Positions 44,895-53,450 of a stretch of 64,000 bases of DNA are shown piece by piece. This DNA is from Streptococcus xiaochunlingii (GTDB lineage Bacteria; Bacillota; Bacilli; Lactobacillales; Streptococcaceae). Positions within the stretch are counted from its first letter, which is position 1. Each line of letters opens with the position of its first letter. A model generated the notes under the pieces. That model searched no databases, was not told the origin of the DNA, and worked only from the letters and a program-made list of their open reading frames with translations. A program made the position numbers and the translations under genes. The DNA is taken from positions 1,054,001 to 1,118,000 of the forward strand of contig NZ_VFSG01000001.1 of assembly GCF_006385805.1 (NCBI RefSeq). The letters run 5' to 3'.

Positions 44895-45389
44895 TTAGAA
44901 TGGTAGATCGTCATCCGAGATGTCCATTGGATTAGCTCCGAATGGATTGTCATCACGTCCAAAGTTTGGTGTTGCGTTTGATGGTTCAGATCCTCCAAAG
45001 CTTGGAGCTGCATTTCCTGCAAATCCTCCAGCTGAAGCATAACCACCACCTGCTTGTCCTTCACGATTCGCGCGGCTTTCCAACAATTGGAAGCTGTCCG
45101 CTACGACTTCAGTGACATAAACACGTTGACCTTGCTGATTCTCATAATTACGAGTCTGGATACGACCTGTAATCCCAACTAAGGCACCCTTTTTAGCCCA
45201 ATTCGCTAAATTTTCAGCTTGTTGACGCCAAATCACACAGTTGATAAAGTCCGCATCTCGTTCACCATTTTGGTTTTTAAAATTACGGTTAACCGCGAGT
45301 GAGAATGTCGCAACAGCCTGATTTTGAGGGGTATAACGAAGTTCAGCATCTCGAGTCATACGACCTACAAGTACAACATTGTTAATCAT
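44895..45389 (-). CDS. ssb: Single-stranded DNA-binding protein
   Basis: 164 residues. OB fold (1-105: [41 protein letters not shown]), a Gly/Ala/Asn-rich disordered linker and the acidic partner-binding tip ending [10 protein letters not shown]. This is the replication SSB; the competence paralogue SsbB is shorter and lies elsewhere. Between rpsF and rpsR, as in most Firmicutes. Confidence 0.97.
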   Translation of the reverse strand: MINNVVLVGRMTRDAELRYTPQNQAVATFSLAVNRNFKNQNGERDADFINCVIWRQQAENLANWAKKGALVGITGRIQTRNYENQQGQRVYVTEVVADSFQLLESRANREGQAGGGYASAGGFAGNAAPSFGGSEPSNATPNFGRDDNPFGANPMDISDDDLPF

Positions 45390-45415
45390 TAGTCACCTTC
45401 TTTATTCGTTAGGGC

Positions 45416-45706
45416 TTACGCGTCAACTTTTACGATCATGTGACGAAGAATGTCACCGTTGATTTTTGAAAGACGGTCGAACTCGTTAAGAGCTGCATCG
45501 TCGTTCGCTTCAACGTTTACGATGTGGTAAAGTCCTTCACGGAAATCTTGGATTTCGTATGCAAGACGACGTTTTTCCCAATCTTTTGATTCAACAACAG
45601 TTGCACCGTTGTCAGTCAAGATAGAGTCAAAGCGTGCTACCAAAGCGTTTTTAGCTTCTTCTTCAATGTTTGGACGAATAATATAAAGAATTTCGTATTT
45701 AGCCAT
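45416..45706 (-). CDS. rpsF: 30S ribosomal protein S6
   Basis: 96 residues, complete S6 fold ([52 protein letters not shown]). Pairs with S18 on the 30S platform. GGAGG ribosome site. First gene of the operon; the leader carries a hairpin that could be the S6:S18 autoregulatory site. Confidence 0.98.
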   Translation of the reverse strand: MAKYEILYIIRPNIEEEAKNALVARFDSILTDNGATVVESKDWEKRRLAYEIQDFREGLYHIVNVEANDDAALNEFDRLSKINGDILRHMIVKVDA

Positions 45707-45733
45707 TGATATGTTCCTCCTTTTGGTCTAATG

Positions 45734-45755
45734 ACCCCAAGTCTTTGCAAGGGGT
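45734..45755 (-). promoter_or_regulatory. Hairpin in the rpsF leader
   Basis: Minus strand ACCCC-TTG, CAAAGA, CTT-GGGGT: an 8-base stem about 28 bases upstream of rpsF. The known S6:S18 leader motif is an attractive guess, but I cannot see its conserved CCG bulge with certainty. Confidence 0.4.
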
Positions 45756-45780
45756 AAGTGAGGTTTGCTCACAAGAAACT

Positions 45781-45809
45781 ATTATACCAGACTTTGGGAT
45801 AGAAGGCAA
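45781..45809 (-). promoter_or_regulatory. rpsF operon promoter
   Basis: Minus strand TTGCCT (45809-45804), 17-base spacer ending TGG, TATAAT (45786-45781). Confidence 0.75.
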
Positions 45810-45983
45810 GTGAAAATACCTTCTCTACATTCTTTTCGAAAAGTTTTATTTTTCTTCTATTATTTTCTCTCCTTTTTTACAACAAGGAAATCTCTCCCTT
45901 TCCTTAAAGAAAACTGATATCAGTTAGCTTTAAGAAAGGGCCGTTATACTACCTTCATCACAAACAAGAAACGAGGAACGCTT

Positions 45984-47036
45984 ATGAATTATTTAGTCAC
46001 CCCCGCTTATCAACCCGATCAAAAACTTCTCAAACTGGTAAAAAAACTGAGAGAAAAATGTGACTTCTCCATTATCGTTGTGGACGATGGTAGTTCTGAG
46101 GACTGCCAAGCGATTTTTGAAAAATTAGACGGGCTAGCTACAGTCCTTCACCACGAAACCAACCTTGGAAAAGGAGGGGCTCTCAAAATAGCCTACACTT
46201 ACATTCAAGAGCAAGGGCAATACGGAACAGTCATCACTGCTGATGCTGATGGTCAACATAAGGTTTGGGATATCTTCCGCGTAGCCAGTCAATCGCAAGA
46301 AAATCCGAACCAATTGGTTCTAGGGGCACGCGCCTTTTCAGGCAAGGTTCCTTTGCGTTCTGCTTTTGGAAATAAATTGACCCGCTTCTTGTTCAAGCAA
46401 CAAACAGGGGTCGCTGTGACAGATACGCAGACTGGCCTTCGAGCCTTTACAACCAACATGATCCCCTTTATGTTAGATATCGAGGGACAACGGTATGAGT
46501 ACGAAATGAATGTGCTCCTCGCAGCTAGCAAGGCCTTTCCCATCTTGGAAGTTCCGATTGAAACAGTCTATATCAATGACAATGAAGGGTCCCATTTCCG
46601 TCCTATTCGCGACGGTCTCATGATCTACAAGGACATGTTCAAGTTTGCCCTCTCTTCCCTGAGTAGCTTTATCGTTGACTACCTGGTCTATGCCTTCTTC
46701 CTTTTCGTGATGATGGCTGTGCCGATTAGTCTTCGGATCCTCCTTGCAAACGGGATCGCTCGTGTGGCCAGCTCCATCTTTAACTACTCGACCAACAAAC
46801 GGCTAGTCTTTAAGAACAAAGACAGCCTGGCTCGAACCGGAAGTGGTTACTTGGGACTTGCGATTGGACTCTTTATTCTCGATACCCTCTTGATTCGACT
46901 CTTCTATGCAAGCTTTGGTCTCCATTTGCTCCTCAGCAAAGTGATCGTCGGACTCTTGCTCTTCGTCGTCTCATGGTTGATTCAGAAAAAAATCATTTTC
47001 AAGGAAAGGACTACACCTACTCATGAAATTCTTTAA
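45984..47036 (+). CDS. GT2 glycosyltransferase fused to GtrA membrane domain
   Basis: 350 residues. Residues 1-210 are a polyprenyl-phosphate sugar transferase of DPM1/GtrB type: VVDDGSSEDC, TNLGKGGALKIAY, TADADGQH and TDTQTGLRAF. Residues 220-340 are a four-helix GtrA domain (LSSFIVDYLVYAFFLF ... NYSTNKRLVFKNK), the family proposed to flip or bind the lipid-linked sugar. So one protein could load a sugar on undecaprenyl phosphate and pass it outward. It overlaps the next gene by 14 bases. Confidence 0.9.
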   Translation: MNYLVTPAYQPDQKLLKLVKKLREKCDFSIIVVDDGSSEDCQAIFEKLDGLATVLHHETNLGKGGALKIAYTYIQEQGQYGTVITADADGQHKVWDIFRVASQSQENPNQLVLGARAFSGKVPLRSAFGNKLTRFLFKQQTGVAVTDTQTGLRAFTTNMIPFMLDIEGQRYEYEMNVLLAASKAFPILEVPIETVYINDNEGSHFRPIRDGLMIYKDMFKFALSSLSSFIVDYLVYAFFLFVMMAVPISLRILLANGIARVASSIFNYSTNKRLVFKNKDSLARTGSGYLGLAIGLFILDTLLIRLFYASFGLHLLLSKVIVGLLLFVVSWLIQKKIIFKERTTPTHEIL

Positions 47037-47925
47037 AAAATCTTATACCTATGCTGCTTGTTTCGGCATCCTGCTAACAAGCTCCTTCAGCTATTCTATG
47101 CTCAAAACCTTTGTCTTATCCGATGCTATCCAAACAGTCAAAGCTACGACTACTGATACCAAGGCGGCTAAGGAGGCAGCAGCCTCTGCTACTACAACAG
47201 ATACCAGTTACTCCGATGACAATATCCAGGTGAGCCTGACAGAAAAAACAGTTGAAAACACTCAAGTTTACATTGCAGATATTACGGTTAGCTCTTCTGA
47301 CTATCTAAAAACTGCTTTTGCTCAAAATACCTACGGGACAAACGTGACAGCTAAAACTTCCGTCACTGCAACTGAGAACAATGCCATTCTAGCCGTCAAT
47401 GGAGACTACTACGGAGCTAATAGCACCGGCTATGTCATCCGAAACGGAGTGGTCTACCGTGATACGGTTCGCGAAGACTCTAGCAATGGCGACTTAGCGA
47501 TTTATAAAGATGGTTCCTTCAAGGTTATCTACGAAGATGAAATCTCTGCGGATCAGTTGGTCAAAGACGGGGTTGTTAATCTCCTTGCCTTCGGACCTTC
47601 CTTGGTTGAAGATGGAGAAATTACAGTCGATACTAACTCAGAGGTGGGACAATCCATGGCGTCTAATCCACGTACTGCCATTGGGATCATCGACGAAAAC
47701 CACTACATCATTGTCGTCTCGGACGGCCGGACTTCAGAGAGTGAAGGCCTATCTCTCTACCAATTAGCGGAAGTGATGAAATCGTATGGCGTCAAAACAG
47801 CCTACAACCTAGACGGGGGTGGATCTTCTACCCTCTACTTCAATGGCCAAGTTATTAACAAACCAACTACAAATGGTACTATCTCAGAAAGGGCGGTGAG
47901 TGACATTGTCTACATCGGTTACTAA
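47023..47925 (+). CDS. Phosphodiester glycosidase (NAGPA) domain exoprotein
   Basis: 300 residues. N-terminal signal anchor (YTYAACFGILLTSSFSYSML, residues 8-27) followed by an Ala/Thr-rich linker (about 45-70), then a NAGPA domain: AVNGDYYGANSTGYVIRNG, NPRTAIGIIDENHYIIVVSDGR, AYNLDGGGSSTLYFNGQ and a serine/arginine end SERAVSDIVYIG. The family includes the uncovering enzyme that removes GlcNAc from a phosphodiester, and bacterial relatives act on cell-wall or polysaccharide phosphodiesters. Likely faces outside and is anchored by its N-terminus. Overlaps both neighbours. Confidence 0.88.
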   Translation: MKFFKKSYTYAACFGILLTSSFSYSMLKTFVLSDAIQTVKATTTDTKAAKEAAASATTTDTSYSDDNIQVSLTEKTVENTQVYIADITVSSSDYLKTAFAQNTYGTNVTAKTSVTATENNAILAVNGDYYGANSTGYVIRNGVVYRDTVREDSSNGDLAIYKDGSFKVIYEDEISADQLVKDGVVNLLAFGPSLVEDGEITVDTNSEVGQSMASNPRTAIGIIDENHYIIVVSDGRTSESEGLSLYQLAEVMKSYGVKTAYNLDGGGSSTLYFNGQVINKPTTNGTISERAVSDIVYIGY

Positions 47926-48322
47926 TCCTATCAAACAACGGTTGAAAAAGACCATTCTCTGGTACACTCTGATTTCAGCTTTCTTTTTCGTCGGAAGTCG
48001 CATCTACGAACACTTTAGTTTTGGCGAAACCTCTGCCTTCATGCACTACCTCTTCTTGATTCCTTTGATTGGTGGGTCCTTGCTCGTAGCTCTGCAACTA
48101 GTGGTAAAAGGCCTTTCTCGAATCACTCTTAATCTTTGGAACTCAGCTCTTGCCACGGCAACTGCTGGAGCCCTCTACCGAGGCATTGTTAACCTCTCTG
48201 GTCGTTCTACAACTCTCGACCAGCCCTACTATTATGTTGCAGGGATCTTCCTAGCCCTTGCTCTCATCAGTATCTTCTTTGTCCGCAGTGTCTGGGTGGA
48301 AAAAACAAAGTTAAGTACTTAA
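47900..48322 (+). CDS. Four-helix membrane protein of the glycosyltransferase operon
   Basis: 140 residues from GTG 47900, 26 bases inside the preceding gene, with an AAAGGGCGG site. Four predicted helices: about 19-37, 47-66, 78-95 and 108-128, with a basic cytoplasmic start. No named family recognised. The overlap in a different frame argues for translational coupling and a function tied to the two preceding enzymes. Operon terminator follows. Confidence 0.75.
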   Translation: MTLSTSVTNPIKQRLKKTILWYTLISAFFFVGSRIYEHFSFGETSAFMHYLFLIPLIGGSLLVALQLVVKGLSRITLNLWNSALATATAGALYRGIVNLSGRSTTLDQPYYYVAGIFLALALISIFFVRSVWVEKTKLST

Positions 48323-48328
48323 TATTGA

Positions 48329-48365
48329 AAGCTCTTATCCAATTATTATGGATAAGAGCTTTTAG
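48329..48365 (+). terminator. Terminator of the GT2/NAGPA operon
   Basis: AAGCTCTTATCC, loop aattattat, GGATAAGAGCTTTT. Confidence 0.85.
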
Positions 48366-48387
48366 ATTTTTTACAATACTATCTATC

Positions 48388-48421
48388 AAAAAAGAAACCA
48401 GAATAACTTCTGATTTCTTTT
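48388..48421 (-). terminator. Terminator of xfp
   Basis: AAGAAA-c-CAGAA, loop taac, TTCTG-a-TTTCTT(TT), with A-run and T-run flanks, just downstream of the xfp stop on the minus strand. Confidence 0.75.
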
Positions 48422-48430
48422 GGAATAAAC

Positions 48431-50815
48431 TTATTTATTTACGTTTTCCCATTTCCAGTTGTGTACTTCTGGAATATCATCACCATGTTCACGGATGTAA
48501 GCATTGTGGAAGGCAATTGTTTCGTCCATTTGAGCTGCGAATTCAGCTGCTTCTGCTCCAAGAGCTGCATTGGCTGCATCTTGTGCCAAGTGGAAGCGAT
48601 CCAATTCAGACATCACACGCATATCGAATGGTGTTGTGATATCTCCGTTTTCACGGTAACCATGCACACGCAAGTTGTGATTGTGACGGTTAAAGAAGAT
48701 GTCACGGATCATGCCTTCGTAACCATGGAAGGCAAAGATTACTGGTTTATCAGTTGTGAAGACTTTATCGAACTCTTCATCTGAAAGTCCACGCGCATCA
48801 ACGGATGGGTGACGCAATTTCAAGATATCTACCACATTGACAAAGCGGATCTTCAATTCTGGGAAGGCCTTGTGCAAGATTGTGATGGCAGCAAGAGCTT
48901 CAAGGTTTGGCTCTGTACCTGCAGCTGCAATGACAAGATCTGGATCTTCATCTGCTGACACAGTTGATGCCCAATCGATCACCTTGTATCCTTCACGAAC
49001 CAATTCCTCTGCTTCATCAGCTGAGTAGAATTGAGGACGTGGGTGTTTAGAAGAAACGATCAAGTTAATCATATCTTCTGCCTTGAAGGCTTGGTCCATC
49101 ACCGCAAGCAACGTATTCGTATCTGCTGGCAAGTACTCACGGATGTATTCTGGAGTTTTTTCTGCCAAGTGAGTCAAGATACCTGGATCTTGGTGAGTGT
49201 AGCCATTGTGGTCTTGTTGGAAAACAGTTGAAGTCGCAATCAAGTTTAAGGCAGGGTAGTTTTTACGCCATGTCGTGTGAGTCTTAGATTTACGCAACCA
49301 TTTAAAGTGTTGAGTAATCATAGAGTCTACGACACGAAGGAATGATTCGTAAGAAGCGAAGAAGCCATGACGACCTGTCAAGACATATCCTTCCAGCATA
49401 CCTTCTGCTTGGTGCTCTGACAATTGAGAGTCAATGACACGTCCAGCAGGGCTCAAAGCTTCATCGTAGTCTGGTTTCGTACGTCCTAACCATTGACGGC
49501 TTGTACGAGTGAAGACTTCTTGAAGACGGTTTGATTTAGTTTCATCTGGTCCAAAGATACGGAAGTTATGTGGGTTCGCATCCACAAGATCTGCCGCATA
49601 CTTACCAAACTCGATCATATCTTGGGCCATGATAGCACCTGGTGTTTCGATCTTGAAGGCATGTTTCTTCCAATCAGCAGTGTCCATTGGTTTAATGACA
49701 CCTGCGTTTGTGATTGGGTTCATAGCCATGCGACGGTCACCTTTTGGTGCAATTTCAGCAATTTCAGGAAGCAATTTACCAGTTTCGTCGAACAATTCAG
49801 CTGGACGATATGATTCCAACCATGAAAGAAGAGCATCCACATGCTCCATATGGTGAGCATCTACTGGGATTGGAACTTGGTGCGCACGGAATCCACCCTC
49901 GATTGGTGTACCTTCCCAAGCTTTTGGTCCAGTCCAACCTTTAGGAATACGAGCAATCAAGACAGGGTATACTGGTTGAGTTGCTTCTTCTGCAGAACCT
50001 TTACGAGCTTCTGCTTGGACTTTCTTGATTTCTTCAATCGCTTCGTCTAATTTTTCTGCAAACAAAGCATGAGCTGCTTCGTGGTCGTCAGAAATAGCGG
50101 TTACGTCTGCAAAGATTGGTTTCCATCCAAGACCTTCAAAGAAAAGGGCCAATTCTTCGTCTGTTTTGCGTTCGAAGATTGTTGGGTTGTGGATTTTCCC
50201 ACCGTTGAGGTAGAAGATTGGAAGAACAGCACCATCGTTAACTGGGTTCAAGAAGGTATTAGCCAACCAACCAGCCATCAATGGACCAGTTTCCCCTTCA
50301 CCATCACCGATTACGGTTGCAGCAATCACATCTGGATTGTCCAAAACAGCTCCAGCTGCGTGAGAAAGAGCATAACCAAGCTCTCCACCTTCGTGGATAG
50401 ATCCTGGAGTTTCAGGTGCCGCGTGAGAGGCAATCCCTCCTGGGAATGAGAAGATTTTACATAGGTGTTTAAATCCTTCTTCATTTTGTGGGATATTTGG
50501 ATTCAATTCTGTGTAAGAACAATCTAAGTAAGAGTTGGACACCATAACTTGTCCACCATGACCTGGTCCTTCAATGTAGAACATATCCAAGTCGTATTTG
50601 TTGATGGCACGGTTCAAGTGAGCATAGATAAAGTTTTGTCCTGGTACAGTTCCCCAGTGTCCGATTGGGTGAGCCTTCAAGTCGTTTTCAACCACTTCAC
50701 GTTTCAACAATGGGTTGTCTTTCAAGTACATTTGAGCAGCCGAAATGTAGTTGGCTGCACGCCACCACGCATCCACTTTATCCAAGTAAGCTTTGCTGTT
50801 AAAATCAACAGTCAT
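48431..50815 (-). CDS. xfp: Phosphoketolase (xylulose 5-P / fructose 6-P)
   Basis: 794 residues from ATG 50815 with AGGAG five bases upstream; the ATG at 50830 has none. Thiamine-diphosphate enzyme giving acetyl phosphate plus glyceraldehyde 3-phosphate or erythrose 4-phosphate. The start [21 protein letters not shown], the ThDP motif [15 protein letters not shown] with the later NGGKIHNPT, and the C-terminal [24 protein letters not shown] are diagnostic. Acetyl phosphate matters for peroxide-producing streptococci (spxB/xfp metabolism). Confidence 0.97.
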   Translation of the reverse strand: MTVDFNSKAYLDKVDAWWRAANYISAAQMYLKDNPLLKREVVENDLKAHPIGHWGTVPGQNFIYAHLNRAINKYDLDMFYIEGPGHGGQVMVSNSYLDCSYTELNPNIPQNEEGFKHLCKIFSFPGGIASHAAPETPGSIHEGGELGYALSHAAGAVLDNPDVIAATVIGDGEGETGPLMAGWLANTFLNPVNDGAVLPIFYLNGGKIHNPTIFERKTDEELALFFEGLGWKPIFADVTAISDDHEAAHALFAEKLDEAIEEIKKVQAEARKGSAEEATQPVYPVLIARIPKGWTGPKAWEGTPIEGGFRAHQVPIPVDAHHMEHVDALLSWLESYRPAELFDETGKLLPEIAEIAPKGDRRMAMNPITNAGVIKPMDTADWKKHAFKIETPGAIMAQDMIEFGKYAADLVDANPHNFRIFGPDETKSNRLQEVFTRTSRQWLGRTKPDYDEALSPAGRVIDSQLSEHQAEGMLEGYVLTGRHGFFASYESFLRVVDSMITQHFKWLRKSKTHTTWRKNYPALNLIATSTVFQQDHNGYTHQDPGILTHLAEKTPEYIREYLPADTNTLLAVMDQAFKAEDMINLIVSSKHPRPQFYSADEAEELVREGYKVIDWASTVSADEDPDLVIAAAGTEPNLEALAAITILHKAFPELKIRFVNVVDILKLRHPSVDARGLSDEEFDKVFTTDKPVIFAFHGYEGMIRDIFFNRHNHNLRVHGYRENGDITTPFDMRVMSELDRFHLAQDAANAALGAEAAEFAAQMDETIAFHNAYIREHGDDIPEVHNWKWENVNK

Positions 50816-51175
50816 ATTGTCTCCTCTCAAATTCTAGCTATGATTCTGATGAATTAGAATCCAGTGCAAGTATTTAGGTTATAAACATTCTGTTTCATTC
50901 ATATTAAGACAGAACGAACGCGAACCAAATTTAATTCAATTCTTTTCTATTCTATCAATAATTTAGCTTTTTGTATATAGAAAAAATTAAAAAAAATATA
51001 GTTTTTTATAAAAAGTTGCAAATCTCTTTTAAAATCAAAGCATTTTTCAATCATTTTACAAACAAGTTTTTGCTTAAACCTCTCAAAAAGCCTTTGAAAT
51101 CAGCTATCTATAAATTCCCTTGTCACATAAAACCTTTCATGATATACTTTAGATATCAAACTAAAGGAGATCGTT
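50816..51175. other. AT-rich divergent gap xfp / membrane protein
   Basis: 360 bases without a gene. It holds the promoter of the downstream membrane protein (51120-51148) and, near xfp, the dyads ATTCTGTTTC/AAGACAGAAC (50888-50913) and ATTCT-AGAAT (about 50840-50860). The stretch 50950-51060 is nearly pure A/T. I could not place a convincing xfp promoter or cre site. Confidence 0.5.
51120..51148 (+). promoter_or_regulatory. Promoter of the 51176 gene
   Basis: TTGTCA (51120-51125), 17-base spacer, TATACT (51143-51148); AAAGGAG ribosome site before ATG 51176. Confidence 0.7.
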
Positions 51176-52147
51176 ATGATGAAGGAAAAACCTAACAAAG
51201 GATTTGTTTCAGGTCTGGTGCTTGCCCTTGTCTTTCTTGCATTCGCAGGATTAGTATTTTCATTATGGATGGGACGCCAGAACCCTTCTACTAGCTTTGC
51301 GAAGGCAGAAAAGTCTGGGGATCCTGTAACGATGCAAGTCTATGATATTACACAAGAACCTGTCGGAACTGTGGACAACGGCCACGTCCTCTATATCGTC
51401 CAATATGATAACCAAAATGATGGTAAATTTGCAGGGATCGAAGCCAAAAAAGACGATGCGACGATTAAAGAAATCGTTGATAAGGCAAAAAATGGGGAAC
51501 TGCTGACCAAACCTTATCAACTAAAGGGAACGCAATTGGCCCCTTTGGCAAAGGATAGCAAAAATACGTCTCGTAACGGTCGCCTTGTCGGCTATAGCGA
51601 CTACATCCATTCCCTTCTCGACCCGACTTCTGTCGTGTCCCTTAATATGACGACCAGCTATTACTTAAGCCTTACAGAGTACAACAAAGACTCCTTATTC
51701 CTCTTGATTGGTTCAGCTGCTCTTGCTGGACTTTCTATCATAATGGTCGTAGCCAGCTTCTCCGTTCGGAAACGGACCATTGCTTCCTATCAGGAACTCC
51801 ACCAAAACTATCCCGAACTCCAAGGAGATCTGTCCCGCCTGTCTGATGGAGCCAGCTACTACAATCAAGACTTAAAAGTTATCTTGTACAAGAATCATTT
51901 GATCACCTATTTCAAAGGAACGCAAACGATTGATTTACGAGAGGTTCAACAACTATACTTACATGTCACTCGAGTTCGTCAATCAGGGATTGCTCGCTCG
52001 ATCTTCCAATTGTGCTACATCCGCAAGGACAAACCAAAGAAACAGCACCGCCTATCCATTAAGAATAGGAAGAACGCTGAAGAACAACTCTACACTCTTT
52101 TTGCACAGGTGTCTGAGAGATTCCCAGATGTCAAAGTTGGCATTTAA
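51176..52147 (+). CDS. Two-helix membrane protein, unknown function
   Basis: 323 residues. N-terminal anchor helix (about 10-30, [19 protein letters not shown]), an extracytoplasmic domain of about 130 residues, a second helix (about 166-192) and a basic cytoplasmic tail of about 125 residues ([36 protein letters not shown], ending [11 protein letters not shown]...). The tail could be PH-like; that is a guess. ATG 51179 is an equal alternative start. Monocistronic with promoter and terminator; I do not recognise a family. Confidence 0.8.
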   Translation: MMKEKPNKGFVSGLVLALVFLAFAGLVFSLWMGRQNPSTSFAKAEKSGDPVTMQVYDITQEPVGTVDNGHVLYIVQYDNQNDGKFAGIEAKKDDATIKEIVDKAKNGELLTKPYQLKGTQLAPLAKDSKNTSRNGRLVGYSDYIHSLLDPTSVVSLNMTTSYYLSLTEYNKDSLFLLIGSAALAGLSIIMVVASFSVRKRTIASYQELHQNYPELQGDLSRLSDGASYYNQDLKVILYKNHLITYFKGTQTIDLREVQQLYLHVTRVRQSGIARSIFQLCYIRKDKPKKQHRLSIKNRKNAEEQLYTLFAQVSERFPDVKVGI

Positions 52148-52187
52148 AGATTTTCCAACTCCCTTTGGAAATACTGTTCTAAGCACT

Positions 52188-52226
52188 AAAATCCCCTCAT
52201 CAGAATCAGTTGATGAGGGGATTTTT
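52188..52226 (+). terminator. Terminator of the 51176 gene
   Basis: AAAATCCCCTCATCA, loop gaatcagt, TGATGAGGGGATTTTT; strong 15-base stem. Confidence 0.92.
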
Positions 52227-52256
52227 ACTATTTAGGTCACGTTTGAAACGAGAGGA

Positions 52257-52364
52257 TCAAATCACTTTTTTACCATTTTTATAGACATCTGTCACTAGGT
52301 TGGTCGCGAAGAAATAGAAGAGATAATCTAGATTTGGTGCATCGTAAATCGTGATGTCAGCCTG
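52257..52364 (-). pseudogene. hutI: Remnant of imidazolonepropionase (hutI) 3' end
   Basis: Minus-strand codons 52364-52260 read [17 protein letters not shown] then [17 protein letters not shown] and stop (TGA 52259-52257). This matches the conserved HutI ending (ADxxIxDAPNxxYxxY, NxVxxVxKxGxxV). Upstream of the fragment the frame hits a stop (TGA just before CAG), and nothing else of HutI is present. So about 35 codons of a histidine-degradation gene survive between the 51176 terminator and metF. Assignment is from remembered motif. Confidence 0.75.
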
Positions 52365-52440
52365 TCAAACAAGATCTAAGCTTCCGATTTTTAGGATTAC
52401 TATAAAAAAGTGTATCTTCGCATGTATTTTTCTTAAACAA
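52365..52440. other. Spacer next to the hutI remnant
   Basis: Remaining part of the 365-base gap 52148-52512. AT-rich, without ORF or repeat that I can see; probably the deletion scar of the lost hut gene. Confidence 0.35.
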
Positions 52441-52511
52441 AAAAATCAAAAGGGAGAGGAGCAAGAGGGTACTTTTGAATTCCCTCTGTTCTTCTCCCTA
52501 TTTTTTGATTT
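52441..52511 (-). terminator. Terminator after metF
   Basis: Long imperfect inverted repeat: AAATCAAAA-GGGAGA-GGA-AGAGGG on the left, CCCTCT-TCTTCTCCC-TTTTTTGATTT on the right, loop about 14 bases. The T-run lies on the minus side. Confidence 0.8.
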
Positions 52512-52512
52512 C

Positions 52513-53388
52513 TCAACTCACTTCAAATTTGGTTTTGTGGTGGAAGAGAGCTTCCGTAGCCTTATACACTTGATGAGCTACTTCTGCATTATTCATCGTG
52601 TATAGATGAATTCCTGCTACATCTTGAGTAACCAAATCCACGATTTGGTCTACAGTATAGGCAAGTCCTGCTGCTCTGAGAGATTCAGGGTCATTCTCAT
52701 ACTTGTCCAAGATAGCCTTAAACTTACGTGGGAGATGAATGTTCTCACAAGTCTTCAGTAGACGAAGAGCTTGGTTACGGTTAAGAATCGGCATGATTCC
52801 CGCATGAATTGGAACATCAATACCTGCCAAGGTACACTTGTCTTGGAAATCATAGAAACGCTCATTGTCAAAGAAAAGTTGCGTTACGAGACTGGAGCAG
52901 CCTGCGTCCACTTTCTTCTTGAGATTTTGAATATCCGAGATCTGATTTGGAGAGTCAGGGTGCCCTTCTGGGTAGCAAGCGCCAACAATATCAAAGTGAG
53001 GAGCTTGCTCCTTGATGAACTCAATCAAGTCTGTGGCGTAACGAAAATCCTTTTGAGGCTCAACACCCGGAATGATATCTCCACGAAGAGCCAAGATTTT
53101 CTGAACCCCAACCTTATCCAAATCTGCAATAGTCTCAGCCACCTTATCCTTAGTTAGGTAGATAGCTGGCAAGTGAGCAATGGTCGGAATCTCCAAGTCA
53201 TTTTGGATATAGTCTGCCAAACGAACCGTCGTCTCTTTGATATTAAATTTATTATTGCTGGCAGTCACACTGATGAAGTGGGGAGCCAAGCCCTGCATAT
53301 CTTTTAGGGCTGCAATAATTTTGTCATTGCCTACTGCTGGGTTTGGAGGGAAAACTTCAAATGAGAGTGACGGTGTTTGACGCGACAT
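52513..53388 (-). CDS. metF: Methylenetetrahydrofolate reductase
   Basis: 291 residues from ATG 53388 (AAAGG nine bases upstream). TIM-barrel FAD enzyme producing 5-methyl-THF for MetE. SFEVFPPNPAVGN (catalytic Glu), ALRGDIIPG, ATDLIEFIKEQ and GACYPEGHPDS with the later QLFFDNERFYDF are typical. Follows metE by 62 bases, same strand, a standard streptococcal metEF pair. Confidence 0.96.
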   Translation of the reverse strand: MSRQTPSLSFEVFPPNPAVGNDKIIAALKDMQGLAPHFISVTASNNKFNIKETTVRLADYIQNDLEIPTIAHLPAIYLTKDKVAETIADLDKVGVQKILALRGDIIPGVEPQKDFRYATDLIEFIKEQAPHFDIVGACYPEGHPDSPNQISDIQNLKKKVDAGCSSLVTQLFFDNERFYDFQDKCTLAGIDVPIHAGIMPILNRNQALRLLKTCENIHLPRKFKAILDKYENDPESLRAAGLAYTVDQIVDLVTQDVAGIHLYTMNNAEVAHQVYKATEALFHHKTKFEVS

Positions 53389-53450
53389 ATGTAATAACCT
53401 TTTTCTAGTTGATTTCTTACTGATCAACCAAGTATGGAGAACTGCTTTTC

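Noticed and set aside
45866..45983. Possible riboswitch or sRNA before the GT2-GtrA gene
   Set aside because: Only a short AT-rich stretch with TATCAGTTAG-type repeats; no stable fold seen.
49568..50857. Several + strand frames opposite the phosphoketolase
   Set aside because: Composition is the mirror of xfp codons; no starts with ribosome sites.
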